Origin: Micromonospora sp. RHAY321
GTDB taxonomy: Bacteria > Actinomycetota > Actinomycetes > Mycobacteriales > Micromonosporaceae
Length of the DNA: 64,000 bases
Direction of reading: 5' to 3'
NCBI RefSeq assembly: GCF_023896955.1
Contig: NZ_JAMHIW010000007.1
Span: 186,001-250,000 of the forward strand
The position numbers were made by a program, and so were the translations under genes. Of the stretch, positions 25,366 through 34,335 are shown in pieces; the first letter of the stretch is position 1, and each line of letters begins with the position of its first letter. The notes below the pieces were generated by a model. That model was given only the letters and a program-made list of their open reading frames with translations, was not told the DNA's origin and did no database searches.

Positions 25366-26080
25366 GGTCTGCGACCGGGCCGGGTTGAGAGACTGCCACG
25401 GCGTGGGACGCGTCGATCTCGACCGTCGTGGACCCGGCCCTCTTGGCCATGAAGCGCTGCAGGTCCGGCGGAACCCCCATGTCCTGGGTGGTGATCAGGG
25501 TCCAGGACGGGATCGTCTTCCAGGCGGCCTTGGTCACACTCTCCGTCTGGGCGGCTTCGGTGGGCGGCCGCTGCGTTACCGCCATCAGCTCAGCGGTTTC
25601 GAGGTCGACGTCGGCGGCGAACACCGCCGGGAACTTGTCCTGATAGATGTACTGCTCCATGGCCGTGCCACCCTCGTCGAGGGGGAAAGGCACCATCTTG
25701 ACGGACGTGAGGAGCGCGCTTCCCGGGAACTTGGTGGTCAACTGGGCCACGCTTTCGCCGACGTCCGGGCTCACGCTGGCGACGTACACCAGAGCCTTCA
25801 CGTTGGAGGCACCATCCGCAGCCTCGGTCATTACTGATCCGCCGTACGAATGAGCGGCCATCACGACCGGGCCGGAGACGGTGTCCACAACAGATCGAAC
25901 GTAAGCGGCATCCTTCTGCACGCCGCGCAGTGGATTCGCGACGGCAATGACCGGGTAACCCCGACGCTTGAGGTGAGCGATCACCCCATTCCAACTCGAC
26001 GAGTCGGCGAATGCCCCGTGGACGAGCACGACGGTCGGCATCCCTGCCTCCTGGGCAGACATGTCAGAAGCGGCGTTCAT
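25331..26080 (-). CDS. Alpha/beta hydrolase (paralogue 2)
   Basis: A 249-residue alpha/beta hydrolase. It has VVLVHGAFADSSSWNGVI, AHSYGGSV with the nucleophile Ser, and ASHAVAVSQP with the catalytic His. The ATG at 26080 follows GAAAGGAA. It is a paralogue of the gene at 9149-9862 (same motifs, same spacing, similar length). The first 13 residues before MPTVVLVHG are an extra, poorly conserved extension; a start at the internal ATG (about 26041) is possible. Cytoplasmic by lack of signal. Confidence 0.88.
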   Translation of the reverse strand: MNAASDMSAQEAGMPTVVLVHGAFADSSSWNGVIAHLKRRGYPVIAVANPLRGVQKDAAYVRSVVDTVSGPVVMAAHSYGGSVMTEAADGASNVKALVYVASVSPDVGESVAQLTTKFPGSALLTSVKMVPFPLDEGGTAMEQYIYQDKFPAVFAADVDLETAELMAVTQRPPTEAAQTESVTKAAWKTIPSWTLITTQDMGVPPDLQRFMAKRAGSTTVEIDASHAVAVSQPGPVADLIDTAARATVR

Positions 26081-26413
26081 CTCGGCATTCCTTTCGAGAG
26101 GCCCCGCTATCCGCTGGACGTGATAGCGCAAACCGGACGACGAGGATGTTTCGACAGGGCGTTTCGTTGGCGGCCGCGTACGGGCCCGCAATCCCGACCG
26201 TGGGAGCGGTGCAGCATCCAGTATTCAGAGCGGATCAGAATTCTGTCTGCGAGATCTGGAAAGCCGGCTGTACCAGGTCCGGCCGGCGGCCCGGGCCGTA
26301 CCACAGGGCAGGCCAAGAGCCGGACGTGCCGGTGGGAGCGGTGGCGCACGCCGTAAGGGTTCCGAAAGAGTTCGCGGCCAGCTCGACGGCTGCGGTGGTC
26401 GTACGCTGCGGGG
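26081..26413. other. Intergenic region, no gene seen
   Basis: No supported coding sequence or clear hairpin. It separates the divergent alpha/beta hydrolase and DM13 genes and should hold their promoters. Confidence 0.4.
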
Positions 26414-26983
26414 GTGAGAAAAAGGATCTTCCGGTCACGGTTGGTGCGGGCCGGTCTCGCCTCCGCTGTCGTCATGGCGATTGTGGCTGCCTACTGGTTC
26501 CAGCCGTGGAAGCTGTTCACCGATACATACGTCGACGACGCACTTCCCCCCACCGGGACGACACCGGCCACCACCACTCCGGCGTCCGCGACCCCGCCCC
26601 ACGCGGCCTCGGCCGCCGCACCAGCAGGGAACGAGATCCTGGCCGCCGGCGAGTTCGTCACCCACGAGCACAAGACGACCGGCAGTGCCGAGATCGTCCG
26701 GCTCGCCGACGGGCGCCACCAGCTCGTCATTCGAGACCTGGAGACGTCGAACGGTCCGGACCTGCGGGTGTGGCTGACCGACCAGCCGGTGACCCGAGGC
26801 ACGGCCGGCTGGCGCGTGTTCGATGACGGCGAATGGGTCGAGCTGGCAAGGCTCAAGGGCAATCGGGGCGACCAGGTGTACGAGCTGGCGGCATCGGTTG
26901 ACCCGCAAGAATTTCGCAGCGTCTCCATCTGGTGCAAGCGATTCGCGGTCTCCTTCGGGGCCGCCGAACTCACGACCACCTGA
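26414..26983 (+). CDS. Membrane-anchored DM13-domain protein
   Basis: A 189-residue protein with an N-terminal anchor (about residues 12-28), a Pro/Thr/Ala-rich linker (about 44-70) and a C-terminal DM13 domain. It starts AGEFVTHEHKTTGSAEIV, has RDLETSNGPDLRVWL and ends with WCKRFAVSFGAAEL; the Cys in that last block is the conserved residue for which a redox role has been proposed. The domain should face the outside. The GTG start at 26414 lacks a good ribosome site, so translation may be leaderless. Confidence 0.85.
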   Translation: MRKRIFRSRLVRAGLASAVVMAIVAAYWFQPWKLFTDTYVDDALPPTGTTPATTTPASATPPHAASAAAPAGNEILAAGEFVTHEHKTTGSAEIVRLADGRHQLVIRDLETSNGPDLRVWLTDQPVTRGTAGWRVFDDGEWVELARLKGNRGDQVYELAASVDPQEFRSVSIWCKRFAVSFGAAELTTT

Positions 26984-27023
26984 CCACGCCGCCCGATTCC
27001 AGACGCCAGAATCCAGGTGCCGT

Positions 27024-27464
27024 TCAGCTGGACAGCTCGGCCGGCCAGAACTGGAACAGGAACGACTCCACGCCGCGTAGTTCCTCGATGCCCGATCGTG
27101 GCGTCAGGGCAGCGATTCGGGACCGCCCGGCACTGTACGCCCGCACCTCGTACCGGCCTGCTGGCCCGATCCGGAGAACATGCGTGTCGGTTGGCTGAAC
27201 CTGCAGGTAGCCGCTGTCCAGTCGGACGCGTCCCGCCTGGCTGCTCTCCCACCCGTCGAGCGGGGGCGGCGGCCCGTCCCAGATCTCCAGAGTGACACTG
27301 GCGAAATGGTCGGTGGCACCGGCGCTGAACGCGACGACGCAGTTCGGGGAGACCGACAGCCATTCCTGGCCGGACGCCTCGTAGTCGCCCTCGTCGTCCA
27401 GCAGCACGATCATGCGCCGAAAGACGAGCACCTCGGTCTCCAGGCGAGTCAGCCGTCGGGGCAT
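27024..27464 (-). CDS. Hypothetical cytoplasmic protein
   Basis: A 146-residue protein. The chosen ATG at 27464 follows GAGAGGA. It is beta-strand rich by eye, with LDDEGDYEASGQEWLSVSPN and a C-terminal GVESFLFQFWPAEL; no signal or membrane segment. I recognise no family; the layout is like small immunity-type or SMI-like proteins, but I cannot support that. It lies downstream of the nuclease gene but a strong terminator separates the two. Confidence 0.65.
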   Translation of the reverse strand: MPRRLTRLETEVLVFRRMIVLLDDEGDYEASGQEWLSVSPNCVVAFSAGATDHFASVTLEIWDGPPPPLDGWESSQAGRVRLDSGYLQVQPTDTHVLRIGPAGRYEVRAYSAGRSRIAALTPRSGIEELRGVESFLFQFWPAELSS

Positions 27465-27483
27465 CAGGTGTCCTCTCTGGGGT

Positions 27484-27519
27484 GACCGTGCCCGCCCCAC
27501 AGTGGAGGCGGGCACGGTC
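27484..27519 (-). terminator. Terminator hairpin after the nuclease gene
   Basis: GACCGTGCCCGCC and GGCGGGCACGGTC form a perfect 13-bp stem with a 10-base loop, 63 bases after the nuclease stop and 19 bases before the start of the next leftward gene. Confidence 0.75.
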
Positions 27520-27582
27520 GTCGGCGCGTCACTGCATCGATGGGCTGCCCGGGACGGGTCCGTCACGGGCACCCAACCGACA

Positions 27583-30174
27583 CTACTGGTGCACCTGGAG
27601 TGATCCCCCAGCCAGCGGTTGAGGGTCGCTCATATCGAGGTCGTACCCCGCAGTGCCACGGTTGTCGTAGAGCACCGTGTCCTGCGGATACTGTCCGGCC
27701 GACAGCGGCCAGACGACGAGCCGGGAGGCATCGGGGTCGTCGAAGCCGTACGCGACGAAGCCGTATCCGGGTACGCCGTTGACGGTGCCGGTGCCCTTCA
27801 CCGCGACCTTGTCCTCGAGGGTGACGACAAGCCATTCCAGCGCGGTCGAATCGAGGTCGAACGAGGCTCCCTGCAGCGATGCCGACACCTTGCCGCCGCC
27901 CGGTACGGGACCGGCCTCACCGGGCAGGTACTTCGGGTTGAACGTGAAGGTCAATTTGCCCGCCACGTTTGGGGCGCCGGTGAGAGCACCGGCCGGCGAA
28001 TCGAGGAAGCCACCCTGAGTACTGAAACCGCCCTCCGGGTCATACACGATCACCATAACGCTGGCCGCGTCGGCGATGCCGTCGTCGTCGTCGGCGACAC
28101 CGGTGCTGATCGTGTACATCCCCGGCGCGGTGTAGGTGTGCTCGCGTACGCACTGCCGTCCGCGTGAGGTGAACGTCTGCGAGGTGCCGTCGTCCCAGTT
28201 GGCCGAGCACACGTGGGTGTCGTTGAGGCCAGGGTCGGTGAAGTTGGCGGTCAGCTTGACCGACTGCCCGACCCGGAACACCTGCCACGGCGTGGGCGTG
28301 ACGATACCGGCGGACGACGTGGCCGTGGGGGCCACCGTCATCGTGGCCGGCTGCGGTCCCCCGACCGCAGGTGCCACGTTGTGCACCGTGACCGTCGCGC
28401 TGTCGCTGACCGAACCGTTGACGCCGTCGTTTGCCGACAGCGTCACCGTGTAGGTGCCGTCATCAGTACAGGTGATGCCGGTGGTGGTGCTGCCCTCGGC
28501 GGTGAAGGAGCAGGCGGCGCCCGGGTCGGTGCCCGGCCCCGGCGCGTACGTCCAGCCCGTCGTCGGAGTGGTCTCCGCGTCGGACGCGCTGCCGCTGAGG
28601 GTGATTACCGAACCCTCGTCGCCGCTGACGTCCTGCCCCGCGTTGACTGTCGGGGGTTGGTCGGGATCGCCCCCCTCGTCCGGGTCCTCCTCGCAGGCTG
28701 CCGGGTCTCCGGTGTCCGGTGCGTCGGTGATGTGCACGAAGAACTCGTCCTCCGCGGCGGTGGGGACGCCCGGCTGCCACACCAGGATCCGGTCGTCGCG
28801 GTAGTACCGCTGCAACTCCCTCCCGGCGCAGCCGTTGACCGCCGCCGTCACACCGAGGACGGAGAAGTTCCAGTCACCAACGCCAGCGCCCTCCCGAGTG
28901 GAGGCGAACGGAAACTCGTCGCACTGCTGCGCAGGAGGCTTGTACAAGTGCGCCGGCAGACCCAGCGCGAAGTACGGCGTGCCCTGTTGGCAGGCCTGGT
29001 CCTTCTGGTAGCTGTTCCGGGAGTAGTAGGTGACGCCGTCGGGGTGGCTCGGCACCTTCTCGGTGATCCGGTGCAGACCGGGCGCGTCGCGGTTGTCGAC
29101 GAACTTGCCCGGGACCTGTTTGCCATCCTTCAGGGGCCACGACGTGCAGCCGGGATCCAGTGCGCACTGGATGTGCCGAGCCACCTCACCGTGCTTGGCG
29201 CTGATGGCCGAATACTGCAGATGCGGGATGACGTCGTCGAAGACGCACGCCTTGGACCGACTGAGGGCGAAACCGACCGACGCCGAGTCGCACCGCATGG
29301 TGTGCGACTGGGCAATCTTCTTCGCAGGCACGCCCGGCAACACGCTGGAGAAGACCCTGGACTTGAAGTGCCACAGGTGTCGCTTCACCTTGTCGAGACC
29401 GTCGCCGGCATTCGCGGAGGCCACCGTCCACGAGTGCCAGCTCCCATCCCTGTCCCACTCGTCCATCGTCTTGCCCGCCGTCGCACCCCCTGCGGAGCAT
29501 CCGTCGAGGAAGTTGTCGCAGTCGACCCACAGGTGCATGATCGCGCTGCGCAGCGACGCCTCGTCCCACGGGAAGAATGCCTGATAGTCCGCCGACCCGG
29601 GTTCGGTGCGCAGGAAGACCCGCACGTCGCGGTTGCCGTCGTCCCGCCCGTACGCCGCGGCCCGGAAGATGATGCTGACCGTCCCGACCACGTCGTCGTC
29701 CTCGTCGCGCACCTCGCCGCCGATCCGACCACGCTGGCACCAGGCGAAGCGGTTGTAGACGCGGCCGTACTCACCACGCCCGTTGTCGCTGTCCCAGCAG
29801 GGGTCGAGGTAGCTCTCGTCAGGGACGGCCGGCGGGCGCCGCGCCCCGCTCGGGGCCAGTGCCGTGCCCTGCCCGGCGCCGGAGAACGACTTGTCGCCCT
29901 GGCGCTCCGCCACGTCGCGAGCGTCCTCCGCGGTGGGCTCGCGCTCCTCCGCCGGCGCGAGCGACGTCCGCGCGGCCTGCGGCACTGCATCGCCGTCGGC
30001 CTCGATCGGCGCGTAGAAGGGCTGAATCGTGAACGTTTCGCCGGCCGCCGACGGCTCCGTCGCGGAGGGGTCGGCCGCCGCGGCTGCCGGCGTGGCGACG
30101 AGCGCGGTCACCCCGAGAGTTGCCGTGAGAGCCGCAGCCAGCAAGCGGCGTCTGAAATTCTGGTATATCAGCAA
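27583..30174 (-). CDS. Secreted NucA/NucB-type deoxyribonuclease with PKD domains
   Basis: An 863-residue secreted protein. Translation starts at TTG 30174, with GGAGGG six bases upstream and no better codon nearby. A Sec signal ends near residue 34 (TPAAAAA). An unassigned N-terminal region (to about 270) is followed by a NucA/NucB nuclease domain with the hallmark CDEFPFASTREGA (about residue 416). Two PKD-like beta domains follow (about 508-591 and 628-715), then a C-terminal beta domain (about 730-858). It should degrade DNA outside the cell, for nutrition, development or competition. It lies 176 bases after the SARP regulator gene in the same direction. Confidence 0.85.
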   Translation of the reverse strand: MLIYQNFRRRLLAAALTATLGVTALVATPAAAAADPSATEPSAAGETFTIQPFYAPIEADGDAVPQAARTSLAPAEEREPTAEDARDVAERQGDKSFSGAGQGTALAPSGARRPPAVPDESYLDPCWDSDNGRGEYGRVYNRFAWCQRGRIGGEVRDEDDDVVGTVSIIFRAAAYGRDDGNRDVRVFLRTEPGSADYQAFFPWDEASLRSAIMHLWVDCDNFLDGCSAGGATAGKTMDEWDRDGSWHSWTVASANAGDGLDKVKRHLWHFKSRVFSSVLPGVPAKKIAQSHTMRCDSASVGFALSRSKACVFDDVIPHLQYSAISAKHGEVARHIQCALDPGCTSWPLKDGKQVPGKFVDNRDAPGLHRITEKVPSHPDGVTYYSRNSYQKDQACQQGTPYFALGLPAHLYKPPAQQCDEFPFASTREGAGVGDWNFSVLGVTAAVNGCAGRELQRYYRDDRILVWQPGVPTAAEDEFFVHITDAPDTGDPAACEEDPDEGGDPDQPPTVNAGQDVSGDEGSVITLSGSASDAETTPTTGWTYAPGPGTDPGAACSFTAEGSTTTGITCTDDGTYTVTLSANDGVNGSVSDSATVTVHNVAPAVGGPQPATMTVAPTATSSAGIVTPTPWQVFRVGQSVKLTANFTDPGLNDTHVCSANWDDGTSQTFTSRGRQCVREHTYTAPGMYTISTGVADDDDGIADAASVMVIVYDPEGGFSTQGGFLDSPAGALTGAPNVAGKLTFTFNPKYLPGEAGPVPGGGKVSASLQGASFDLDSTALEWLVVTLEDKVAVKGTGTVNGVPGYGFVAYGFDDPDASRLVVWPLSAGQYPQDTVLYDNRGTAGYDLDMSDPQPLAGGSLQVHQ

Positions 30175-30350
30175 TTTCCACCCTCCGATTCGGGGCCCCG
30201 CTGGCGCTATTGCACTCGCGCGGCAATCCCATGTGGAGGGGAGGGTAGCGCGGCCCTTAACGAGCTTTTGCCCCGCGCTGACGTTGCCGTCTATTTACCG
30301 CCGTTTATGGGTGAACTTCTCGGAGCATCTGATTGTGCCGCTCACCGTGT

Positions 30351-33170
30351 TCAATGGTTACCCGGAACCAGGCGTTCGAGGCGGCGGCGTGCCTCCTCGG
30401 CCGCTGGGTCACCCACGTCCTCGTAGATCCGCACGGCCTGGCGCCAGGCGGCAGTCGCAGCGGTCCGGTCGCCCATCCCTTCCCGGGTGTCCCCGAGCCG
30501 GATCAGGGTCTCGGCCTCGTGATAGCGGTCGACGGAGTCGCGGAAGAGTTGGATCGCCTGCTCGTAGCAGTCGGCCGCGCGGTCGCGTTCACCGAGGCGG
30601 TCGTAGGCGAAGCCGAGGCTGTCCAGCGTCGCGGCCTGGCCGTTGCGGTCGCCGCTCTGCCGTTGGTGGACGAGCGCTTCGCTGCAGCTCTCGATGGCCT
30701 GGGCGTAGTCGCCGGTGGTGGCCAGCAGCCAACCGATCGCGTTGAGCGTCCGGGCTTCCCCCGAGCGGTTACCGGCCAACCGGTAGAGCCGCAGCGCCTC
30801 GCGACCGTGTGCGAGCGCCTCGTCGAGCCGCCCGTTCAGGTAGCAGAGTTCGCAGTAGTTGTGCAGCGTCTGCGCCTGACCAGTCGCATCGCCGAGGCGT
30901 TCGTGTAGCTCGAGTGCGCGCTTCAGCCGGTACTCGGCGGCGTCGTGGTCGCCGAGTCGGGTCAGTGCGCGAGAGAGCAGCCTGTTGGCGGCGGCCTGAC
31001 CAGCGAGGTCGTCAACTTTCTCCGCGGCGGCCAGCGCGACCCGTTGGGTGGTGAGCTGGTCCTGCCACAGGCCGCGCGGTGCCAGGAAGGTGTTCAGCGC
31101 CCAGGCGATCTGCCAGGCGTACGCTTCGAAGCCGTTCTCGGCGGCCTGCCGGACCACCCGGACCAGCACCCGGTGCTCCGCCGTGAACCACCCGAGGGCG
31201 CCGTCGTGATCGGTCACCGGCCGCCTGGCGGGTACGGGCAGCGGCGGCACCGGCTCGATCGGGGGCCACTGCGGCTGGAGCAGCAGCGCGGCCGGGTAGG
31301 CGCCGTGCAGGTAGTGGTCGTACAGCCGATGTCGGGCTGCCACGCGTTCGTCGGCGCGCTCCGAGGACTCGGCGAGTTCGGCCGCGTAGGCCCGCAGAAG
31401 ATCGTGGAAGGCGTACCGGCCGGGGGTGTGCTCGGCCAGCAGATGCAGCCGGGTCAGCTCTCGCAGTCGCGGCGTGACGGCCGCGGTCGACATGCCGGCT
31501 AGCGCCGCAGCCGCGGCGGCGGTCAGGTCCGGGCCCGGATGCAGCCCCAGCAGGGTGAACAGCCGGGCCGCGTCCTGCCCCAGAGCCAGGTACGACCAGG
31601 AGAAGACGCGACGGACGTCGCCGTCGGCCAACGCGTCCAGCCTCGCCTCGGCCGAGTGCAGTTCGGCGGCGATGGCGCCGAGCGAAAACGTGGGATGGGT
31701 GGCGACGCGCGCCGCCACTATCGACAGCGCCAGCGGGAGCCGGCCTGCGGCTTCGACGATGTCGGCCACCGCAGCGCGCTCGGAGGCGAGCCGGCTGGCG
31801 CCGAGCCGGCCGGCGAGCAGGCTCATCGACTCCTCCGCCGTGAGCACGTCCAGCGTCATCGGCTCGGCGCACTCGGCGGCGATCAGGCCGCCGAGCCGGT
31901 CGCGGCTGGTGACCACGACCATGCAGCCGCCGGCACCGGGCAGCAGGGCGCGAACCTGGGCGGAGTCGCGAGCGTTGTCGAGCACCACGAGCATCCGGCG
32001 GGAGGCCAGCAGGCTGCGGTAGAGCCCCGTCCGGGCTTCGATGTCGGAGGGTATCCGGGCGTGGGGCACGCCGAGCGCTTCGAGGAAGCCGGACCGGGCA
32101 TCGGGCGGGGACACCGCGCCGGCTTCGTCGTACCCGCGAAGGTTCACATACAGCTGGCCGTCGGGAAAGCGGTCGGCCACCCGGTGCGCCCAGTGCAGCG
32201 CCAGGGCGGTCTTGCCGACTCCTGCCATGCCGGACACCGCAGAGATGACCACCGTCGTCGGCCCCTGGCCCCCACGCTCCAGGAGCGCGTCGAGGCTGGC
32301 CAGCTCGGCGCCGCGGCCGACGAACTCCGGCACGGCACGTGGTAGCTGTTCGGGGCGCTGGATGAGGGGCCCCGGTGCGGTGCCCGGCAGCGGCCCGTCC
32401 GGCACGGTTGGCGGTTGCGCTGCCAGTCCCGGGCGGTGATGCAGGATGTCGTCGTACAACGTGGTGAGCTCCGGCGTGGGATCGAGGCCGGTCTCCTCCG
32501 CCAGCACCTGCCGAGCCTGCCGGAAGGCATCCAGTGCGCCGGCCACGTCGCCGATGCGATACAGGCCCACCATCAGCTGACCCCACGCCCGCTGCCGCAG
32601 CGGGTGCCGGTCGAGCAGGGCGCGCAGCCGGCGCACCACGTCGGCCGGCGCGCCGAGCGCCAGCATCGCCTCGGCGTAGTCCTCCTCGGCGAGCAGTCGG
32701 CGCTCCTCCAGCTGCGCCACCCGCCGGGCCAGCGCCGGACGCAGCGGCAGGTCAGACAGCGAGGCCCCACGCCACAGGCCCACCGCGGCGGAGAGCTCCG
32801 CCTGGGCCCGGTTCACATCTGTTGCGGCGAGGGCCTCGCGGCCCCGCGCCGCCGCGGCGTCGAACAGGTCCAGGTCCCGCTCGCCTGGCTCCACCCGCAG
32901 CAGGTAGCCGCCGGCCGCAGTGGTTATCCCCTCCCAGGGCTCCCCGCCGCCCAGCGACTGCCGCAGCCCGCGCACGTAGGTGCGCAGGTTCGCCGCAGCC
33001 GACGCCGGCTGTTCCTCGCCCCACAGCGTTGCGGCCAACTCGTTGGTGCCGACGACCTCGTTCGGGCGCAGCAGCAGGGTGGCCAACAGGAGGCGCTGCT
33101 TCACCGAGCCCAGCGGAACCGGCCGGCCTTCGCGGTACACCTGGAGCGGGCCAAGGAGGTCGAAACGCAC
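30351..33170 (-). CDS. AfsR/SARP-type regulator with NB-ARC and TPR domains
   Basis: A 939-residue transcription regulator. Domains: OmpR-like winged-helix DNA-binding (about 1-95, GSVKQRLLLATLLLRPNEVV), bacterial transcriptional activation domain (about 100-245), NB-ARC ATPase with Walker A GMAGVGKTAL (about 313-322), RMLVVLDNARD and RLPLALSIVA, and a C-terminal TPR array (about 640-939). In Streptomyces AfsR such proteins switch on secondary metabolism or development and bind direct heptamer repeats. The GTG at 33170 has GAGG six bases upstream; an ATG nine codons earlier (33197) is an alternative. The nearest possible target is the nuclease gene directly downstream. Confidence 0.92.
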   Translation of the reverse strand: MRFDLLGPLQVYREGRPVPLGSVKQRLLLATLLLRPNEVVGTNELAATLWGEEQPASAAANLRTYVRGLRQSLGGGEPWEGITTAAGGYLLRVEPGERDLDLFDAAAARGREALAATDVNRAQAELSAAVGLWRGASLSDLPLRPALARRVAQLEERRLLAEEDYAEAMLALGAPADVVRRLRALLDRHPLRQRAWGQLMVGLYRIGDVAGALDAFRQARQVLAEETGLDPTPELTTLYDDILHHRPGLAAQPPTVPDGPLPGTAPGPLIQRPEQLPRAVPEFVGRGAELASLDALLERGGQGPTTVVISAVSGMAGVGKTALALHWAHRVADRFPDGQLYVNLRGYDEAGAVSPPDARSGFLEALGVPHARIPSDIEARTGLYRSLLASRRMLVVLDNARDSAQVRALLPGAGGCMVVVTSRDRLGGLIAAECAEPMTLDVLTAEESMSLLAGRLGASRLASERAAVADIVEAAGRLPLALSIVAARVATHPTFSLGAIAAELHSAEARLDALADGDVRRVFSWSYLALGQDAARLFTLLGLHPGPDLTAAAAAALAGMSTAAVTPRLRELTRLHLLAEHTPGRYAFHDLLRAYAAELAESSERADERVAARHRLYDHYLHGAYPAALLLQPQWPPIEPVPPLPVPARRPVTDHDGALGWFTAEHRVLVRVVRQAAENGFEAYAWQIAWALNTFLAPRGLWQDQLTTQRVALAAAEKVDDLAGQAAANRLLSRALTRLGDHDAAEYRLKRALELHERLGDATGQAQTLHNYCELCYLNGRLDEALAHGREALRLYRLAGNRSGEARTLNAIGWLLATTGDYAQAIESCSEALVHQRQSGDRNGQAATLDSLGFAYDRLGERDRAADCYEQAIQLFRDSVDRYHEAETLIRLGDTREGMGDRTAATAAWRQAVRIYEDVGDPAAEEARRRLERLVPGNH

Positions 33171-33398
33171 AGGCACCTCACATCTGGGCGCTGCCATCTG
33201 TCATCAGGTGCGCCGCGCCCGGATGACGGGAGCGGGCGTGGGTGGTGTGTACACCAGTTGTGCGCCGGTTGTACGGGCCCCACCGTACCTTTCTACCGTC
33301 CACACTGTCCCATCGGAGAGCCTGGATGCGCTGAGATGCGATGGTCCTGGTTTCGTTTCACCATCCTCGCCCCGAACGATTTCCACTAAAGGAGATGC

Positions 33399-33971
33399 AT
33401 GTCCTCGCTCCACTCCGTTCGTCGCGTGCTCCGTAGAGCTGCTGTACCCGCCGTCGGTGCGGTGTTGGCCATCGGCTTCAACGTCGCTATCGCCACGCCG
33501 GCCGCGGCCAGCGGCTCCTACACCGGCAGGGCGTACGTCCATGGCAGCGGCGTGGTACCTGACGACTTCGATGACGAGGGCGTCGTCAACGTCGCCACGC
33601 ACCGCAACTCGAACGTCGCCTGTCTGTGGCAGACCATTCTGTGGGCGAATGGATACCTGCCCTCGTCGGGGGTCGACGGCGTCTTCGGCGACCAGACCGA
33701 TGCCGCAACGAAGAATTTCCAGCGCGACAAGGGCCTCGTCGCGGACGGCTCTGCCGGTCGGAACAGCTGGACGAAGGCTGGCGACAGGCTCGCGCAGCAC
33801 GACAACCAGAACGGGTGGCTGTATGTGGTGTATGACGGGGTCACGGGTTCCAGGAGCCCGTACAGCTCGCACGATTTCGTGTTGCAGCGTTCGCCCGACG
33901 GGAACTACCGGTTCTACCCGCCTCAGGGCAGCGGCCCTTACTGGGCCGCGTACAACTCCCGCACCTGCTGA
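33399..33971 (+). CDS. Secreted peptidoglycan-binding domain protein
   Basis: A 190-residue secreted protein. The ATG at 33399 follows AAAGGAG. The Sec signal ends at about residue 37 (TPAAA). The middle holds a PG_binding_1-type three-helix repeat: NVACLWQTILWANGYL, GVDGVFGDQTDAATKNFQRD and GLVADGSAGRNSW. The C-terminal 60 residues form an unassigned aromatic-rich domain with a final Cys. No catalytic domain is seen, so it may be a cell-wall-bound inhibitor or structural protein. A terminator follows. Confidence 0.85.
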   Translation: MSSLHSVRRVLRRAAVPAVGAVLAIGFNVAIATPAAASGSYTGRAYVHGSGVVPDDFDDEGVVNVATHRNSNVACLWQTILWANGYLPSSGVDGVFGDQTDAATKNFQRDKGLVADGSAGRNSWTKAGDRLAQHDNQNGWLYVVYDGVTGSRSPYSSHDFVLQRSPDGNYRFYPPQGSGPYWAAYNSRTC

Positions 33972-33994
33972 CCTCGCCTAACCTCGGCCACGGC

Positions 33995-34046
33995 AATCCG
34001 GACGTCGCGAGGTTGGCGGGCCCGCTGGCCCGGCGACGTCCGGATT
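33995..34046 (+). terminator. Terminator hairpin after the peptidoglycan-binding gene
   Basis: AATCCGGACGTCGC and GCGACGTCCGGATT are perfect 14-base complements enclosing 24 bases that include a GCGGGCCCGC palindrome. It begins 23 bases after the stop codon. Confidence 0.7.
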
Positions 34047-34107
34047 CCGACGCAACCACCCGTCCGCCCGGAAATAATTGAGCTGCCTCGCTGACACGGA
34101 GGGGTTG

Positions 34108-34275
34108 TCAGCGGGCCAGGTCGAGAAGTGCCGGCCCGTCGCTCAACTCGTGGTCGGCGCGCAGTCGGTACGTGCAGGGCCAGTACGCCTGACAGTCGCG
34201 GCACCGGCGAGGATCGTCATCGCACTGGCAGTGCCTGCCGGCGATCGTTTGCCAGTTCTCCATGCTCGAGTCCAT
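34108..34275 (-). CDS. Small Cys-rich protein (possible metal-binding peptide)
   Basis: A 55-residue product from ATG 34275 to TGA 34108. It has five Cys and two His in a compact core: AGRHCQCDDDPRRCRDC then AYWPCTYRLRADHEL. The HCxC...CxxC...C pattern would suit a small zinc ribbon or knuckle. Codon use is typical for the window. There is no strong ribosome site; an internal ATG at 34263 is possible. It lies between the peptidoglycan-binding gene and the PhoX gene, downstream of the latter. No family recognised. Confidence 0.55.
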   Translation of the reverse strand: MDSSMENWQTIAGRHCQCDDDPRRCRDCQAYWPCTYRLRADHELSDGPALLDLAR

Positions 34276-34335
34276 GGGCTACAGGTACCCCGGAATCTCA
34301 GGGCCACCCATCCCGGGCCGGGCACCAGAGTGCCG

